64,000 bases of DNA, from positions 71,835,069 through 71,899,068 of the forward strand of contig CM051025.1 of the NCBI GenBank assembly GCA_027627225.1, written 5' to 3'. The stretch comes from Congeria kusceri. Its lineage: Eukaryota > Mollusca > Bivalvia > Myida > Dreissenidae. Below, piece after piece: positions 60,801 through 64,000 of the stretch. The position numbers were made by a program, and so were the translations under genes. Numbering within the stretch: position 1 is the stretch's first letter; every line of letters starts with the position of its first letter. Under the pieces are notes generated by a model, which searched no databases, was not told the origin of the DNA, and was given only the letters and a program-made list of their open reading frames with translations.

Positions 60801-63800
60801 ACGTTTTTAACATTCGTCTTTACGTCCTTCGCTGATATATTTATACTAATTATTTTAAATTACTATTTATAGAAAGAGACATTGTGTTTTTATGTTATAT
60901 TTGGAGTATCCATTTATTTAATATGGGGTAGCTCTGTTGTAATGCTTTTGGCAGTTTTATGGATACTGTTAATTACATAAAGAAAGCTGTCTTTGTTTGT
61001 CTGTAATTTCACTAGTATAAGGTATCCACGATTTGCCTTTTTATCTTTATAATACATACAATAAAATCATGTAATTTCGTAATTATATTACGATGGAAGC
61101 CAAGTTAGCGAAATTGTACCAGCAGTGTGCAATAATTACACATATGCATATTTGAAATGTTATTTAATACTACAGAGACAATGACGAAAGTCATTGTTAT
61201 TTCCGACTTGGGACTTTGGAGACAAAATACTAGACTTATGCATTGTTTTCTGGGGTTAAACGTTCATTTATAATTGCATAAAGTATGTAAAATCTGGGGT
61301 ATGTAATAATGTTTGGCATGATAAAGATTTGCGGAAATGTCTTTAACGTTTTTGTTTCAATTTCAATATGAATTTCATGCACGTTCCCGACGTTTCTTTT
61401 ACAGGTTGGACGGACACAGGAGACGATGAGAGGTTGTATCAACACCTATTCAAAGACTACAACCCTCTCATTCGACCAGTCATCAACATCTCAGACACGA
61501 TCGTCGTTCAATTTAATCTGGCCCTGAGTCAGATTATATCTGTGGTATGTAACATATACTGACGTCACTGTGATCGTACAATGACGTCATCGACAATTAG
61601 GCTGACTAGAATACCATACAAGTAGGATATATTGTTGTATATTCACAGGACCCATTGACCAACAGCAATGGTATGAGTGTTTGGTAGAAGATTTATTCGA
61701 GAAGACAAAGTATAGCCCGTTGGTAAGACCAGTGAAACGGATAAATGACACCATTACGATTGATTTTAGCATTCAACTTAGTCAGATAATTAGCGTGGTA
61801 AGTATTATATAATGTTAAATACATTAACAATGTAAATTTGTATATAGAATCATAATAACGAATTATATTTTTCGTTACGACTGATTTTAGCATTCAACTA
61901 GGGCAGATAATCGGCGTGGTAAGTATTTTGTAATGACAATATATATAGATTCAATGATACAAAGGTATTCTTGTTCTTGCAAATGGCATGTTTTGTGTTG
62001 TAGGTTTCTTATGTTGCATAACTGCACAATTAATTGATTTCAATGATGACAAAGGGTCAAATTAAAATGTATGTCCAGACGGTATATATATTCATATAGT
62101 TTACTTACAACGTATTTATTAAAGAACCTGTCAAACACTATGTACAACATGTACACAGTATTGACACATATTTACATTTACCACGTTCAGCCAAAGATTG
62201 TATTTAAAACATTTGGCGATTTGTCGAGTAGATTAAATGTATAATACATGTTAAATACGTTTATTTGGCACAACATTTGTTAAACTGTTTATACATTCGA
62301 TAGACAGTGTGTTGAAAATGAAGTTTTTACCTCCGCCATTCATACAGGTTATATATATATATACAGTAAATGCCGCATACGTTAGGCTGTATCTTCATGG
62401 GTTAAAACATAACTGACACATTATAATGCATGCAAACATGTATGTGCAAACATGTTTCGACAATTATAATCCACCATGCCACTAATGTTGAACTATTTAA
62501 AACATAATTTGACCAAACACTCCCAAAAAACCGTGTGTTTCAGGCAAATTGAAACACTAATGAATACAGTATTTTATCGTTGTGAGAATATATAACGAGA
62601 CTGTAAAAGTATTGGGTGTAGTAAGCTATGTAAGCAGTGTTTCTTTCTTCCGGACTGATTGATTTAAAGCATAATAAGCTCTTCCTATATTTACACGATT
62701 AGTTGTAGCATATATTAACAGTACAATGAAAAATTCATTCTCTTTTGTATTTTATTTCTAATGTTGCCATATAATTTCTGCGGATATAAATCACCGAACA
62801 ATGCTAATAAAACACCCAAGAATGTCTTGCTATCGCCTACGCGTTCTTAACGTTGTAACATATGAGTTTTCCATTGCCAATCTTGGGAAAAATTAAGCTA
62901 TCTCCAATTATCTGAGAATTGTGCAACAACGTTTACCACAGACAGTTATGAATATTATGTTGTCTGGGATGTGATGAATGCCTTTCCAGTAATACAATCA
63001 GGGTTTTGTCGTTTATAGGACGAGAAGAACCAGATCATGAAAACTAACGTCTGGCTACAAGTGGTATGTTTATACTGCTACATATCTGGCTTTGAATGGT
63101 ATAGCATGTTGTGCATGCGTAAAACGGGATTGTTTTCACATGCCTATTATGTCCGTTCTATTTTCTCCCAGAGAACAACAATATGCTAAGATATTAAATT
63201 AATTCAAACATTAAGTTGATATTTGCCACGAGATATAATTATTGCCATTTTATAACAAAACAAAATCCATGTCTGATTAACTCATATGTTTTGGCTAAAT
63301 GTATAGTATATATTATTTCAAACATTTCGAACGCAACAATATAGAACTATGAATTAATAAACGTCTTTTGTATATGGACGTTGCTTCAAATCAACTGATT
63401 GCAACCTGGACAGTAGTTTATCATAAATATATAGCCTATAATTACAGAAGTCAGGTCAATTTTGTAAATTGCCTTTTAGAGCACACTGTCTTACCATTTT
63501 ACTGTAGTACTGGATAGACTATCAGCTGACCTGGGATCCCAAGGATTACGGGGGAATACAAGCGCTACGAATCAGACCCGAGAAGGCATGGACCCCGGAC
63601 ATTGTACTCTTTAACAAGTAGGTCACACCAAAATCGCAACGTGGTCTTATGATGGTTGGTGTAACAACTCTAACCCATGCGCTTTGTACCAATGGCAATT
63701 AGGTGTTAGTTCTTTTTGAAGCCAGAGAATATGGTTTAATGACATGTTTTAACATCTGCTCGTTCCATTACTGTACGGATGCATGTTTTATTGACATGCT

Positions 63801-64000
63801 TTATTGACAAGAAGTAATAAAACTCTTTAAACATAAGCCGTATTTGAGTTTATTCGTAATAAACCCAATTGTTCTCAGAACTGTGTATTTATTTAAGATA
63901 TAGAAGGATACTGGATATACATTAAAACAGCATACTACTTTTATGTATAGTGCCGACGGCAATTACGAAGTGTCCTACAGATCAAATGTCATCGTCTACC
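51861..64000 (+). CDS. Nicotinic acetylcholine receptor-like (Cys-loop) subunit, 5' part
   Basis: Ligand-gated ion-channel subunit; only the signal peptide and first part of the extracellular ligand-binding domain are in the window. Proposed exons: 1, 51861-51915 (MHTLLLNMALAVFATVTH, a hydrophobic signal peptide, phase 1); 2A, 61405-61544; C, 63019-63063; D, 63508-63617; E, 63951 to beyond 64000. All phases agree. Diagnostic blocks are ERLYQHLFKDYNPLIRPV, FNLALSQIISV, DEKNQIMKTNVWLQVYW, DYQLTWDP, IRPEKAWTPDIVLFNNADG and YRSNVIVY, the classic order of nAChR N-termini. The WxPD block and the NNADG block join across the D/E intron. The Cys-loop and membrane segments lie outside the window, so alpha or non-alpha type cannot be told. 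Intron 1 is about 9.5 kb; exon 1 is supported only by signal-peptide character and phase. An alternative exon 2B lies at 61649-61797. Confidence 0.85.
54667..54868. mobile_element. Hairpin MITE, long form, copy F, internally shortened
   Basis: It begins TGGCGTGTTGTGGGAAAACT and has the CACTTTCCGCTTTTATGGTA and AAGGAAGTCTCTTCTAAAAA blocks. The right half is shortened to GGATGGCACTTTACGCATGA and ATTAAGCCCGGTTGTGTGTTG. It lies in receptor intron 1. Confidence 0.85.
56390..56590. repeat. Fragment of a dispersed bivalve repeat
   Basis: GTGTGACCTTGACCTTTGAG, GCTAGGGACACAGG, GCGACACGCCGTCTCCACAT and GGTAAACATGTG follow in the order known from a very common bivalve repeat in which CCTTGACCTT...GGTGAACAT recurs. 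Family name unknown. Confidence 0.55.
56620..56724. repeat. Near-perfect 105-base hairpin
   Basis: The left arm AAAAGTGAAAGGAATTCATG, AACTGCTTAAGAAAAC..ACAGTAACT pairs with AGTTACTG..GTTTTCTTAAGCAGTT, CATGAATTCC.TTCACTTTT, leaving a loop of about 11 bases (TACAATTCCAT). The arms are about 46 bases with three or four mismatches. A MITE or a microRNA-like hairpin are the two readings; it is longer than a usual animal pre-miRNA. Confidence 0.85.
58404..58720 (+). CDS. Two candidate exons of an unrecognised gene
   Basis: 58404-58484 lies between TTTTATTGACCAG and GTAAAT and reads FYQNNEIKEEATRISTPARI. It leaves phase 1, which joins in frame to an open stretch starting at 58621 after TTTTACACAAAAG (EHAVKLVKFLEINPLSKDGE, RFNIIKAKTGK). 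The 3' border is unclear. No family is recognised. It lies inside receptor intron 1 and could be a nested gene, a decayed insertion or chance. Confidence 0.25.
58841..59095. mobile_element. Palindromic element, copy lacking one arm
   Basis: Homologous to 37101-37398: the same ATATAAATATTGACTTC start, the GTGACAGTGCGTCTTGTCAA left arm and ACACTGTCGACCG. It then jumps directly to TTTATTTTATTATACCGAA and the GGGCGACAT tail, so the centre and right arm are missing. Confidence 0.85.
59100..61400. other. Receptor intron 1, right part
   Basis: AT-rich; I see no coding sequence, repeat or structured element in it. Confidence 0.4.
61649..61797 (+). CDS. Alternative exon 2B of the receptor gene
   Basis: Bounded by TATTCACAG and GTAAGT. 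Read in the same phase as exon 2A (phase 1 in, phase 0 out), it encodes QQQWYECLVEDLFEK, YSPLVRPV, INDTITIDFSIQLSQIISV, a diverged paralogue of exon 2A with the same ending QIISV. Exon 2A ends 104 bases earlier. Joining 2A to 2B would shift frame and hit a stop within about 13 codons, so the two are mutually exclusive by phase. Both keep RPV and the D.I... pattern of the first beta strands of the ligand-binding domain. Confidence 0.8.
61873..61934 (+). pseudogene. Partial third copy of receptor exon 2
   Basis: About 60 bases repeat the end of exon 2B plus its donor: GATTTTAGCATTCAACT, then CAGATAAT, GGCGTGGTAAGTATT. The 5' half and an acceptor are missing, so it cannot be spliced in as it stands. 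Confidence 0.85.

Noticed and set aside
1..64000. Bacterial-type systems (operons, CRISPR-Cas, toxin-antitoxin, prophage)
   Set aside because: Introns, SINE/LINE remnants and low gene density show animal nuclear DNA; no bacterial gene is present.

Overview
This is a eukaryotic, AT-rich, intron-rich window that most likely comes from a bivalve mollusc, probably a dreissenid mussel. The evidence is canonical GT-AG introns, a nuclear tRNA-Ser, molluscan-style SINE and LINE fragments, the long 'AGCTCACC...GGTGAGC' bivalve repeat, and six copies of a hairpin MITE that I associate with Dreissena. The species assignment is inference; the intron and repeat structure is read directly.

Layout. 0.6-9.1 kb: MPHOSPH10 (MPP10, U3 snoRNP component), 11 exons, + strand, all splice phases consistent, followed by a 72-bp minisatellite (17 units). 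11.6-17.8 kb: MCEE (methylmalonyl-CoA epimerase), 6 exons, + strand; its third intron holds a decayed 2.1-kb element with long terminal inverted repeats around a gypsy-type integrase (Ginger-like). 18.9-29.3 kb: no protein gene recognised; a 2-kb bivalve repeat, a LINE remnant, MITEs and tRNA-Ser(AGA). 29.4-31.4 kb: a two-exon dithiol glutaredoxin, + strand. 33.1-40.4 kb: an 8-exon, 1,073-residue protein on the - strand that joins a kyphoscoliosis/hillarin-type transglutaminase-like domain to a C-terminal segment resembling the microtubule-binding stalk of dynein heavy chains. 43.0-45.6 kb: SINE-bearing MITE and a 5'-truncated LINE. 47.0-48.7 kb: pieces of an unrecognised - strand gene. 51.9-64.0 kb: the 5' half of a nicotinic acetylcholine receptor-like (Cys-loop) subunit, + strand, with two alternative second exons; it runs off the window.

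Most notable: the pseudo-transglutaminase/dynein-stalk fusion, the phase-enforced alternative exon pair in the receptor gene, and the Ginger-like transposon. The genes do not form one pathway. MPP10 next to MCEE repeats a gene neighbourhood that also exists in human, in a different relative orientation. Exon limits come from reading splice signals and checking phase; no transcript data were available.
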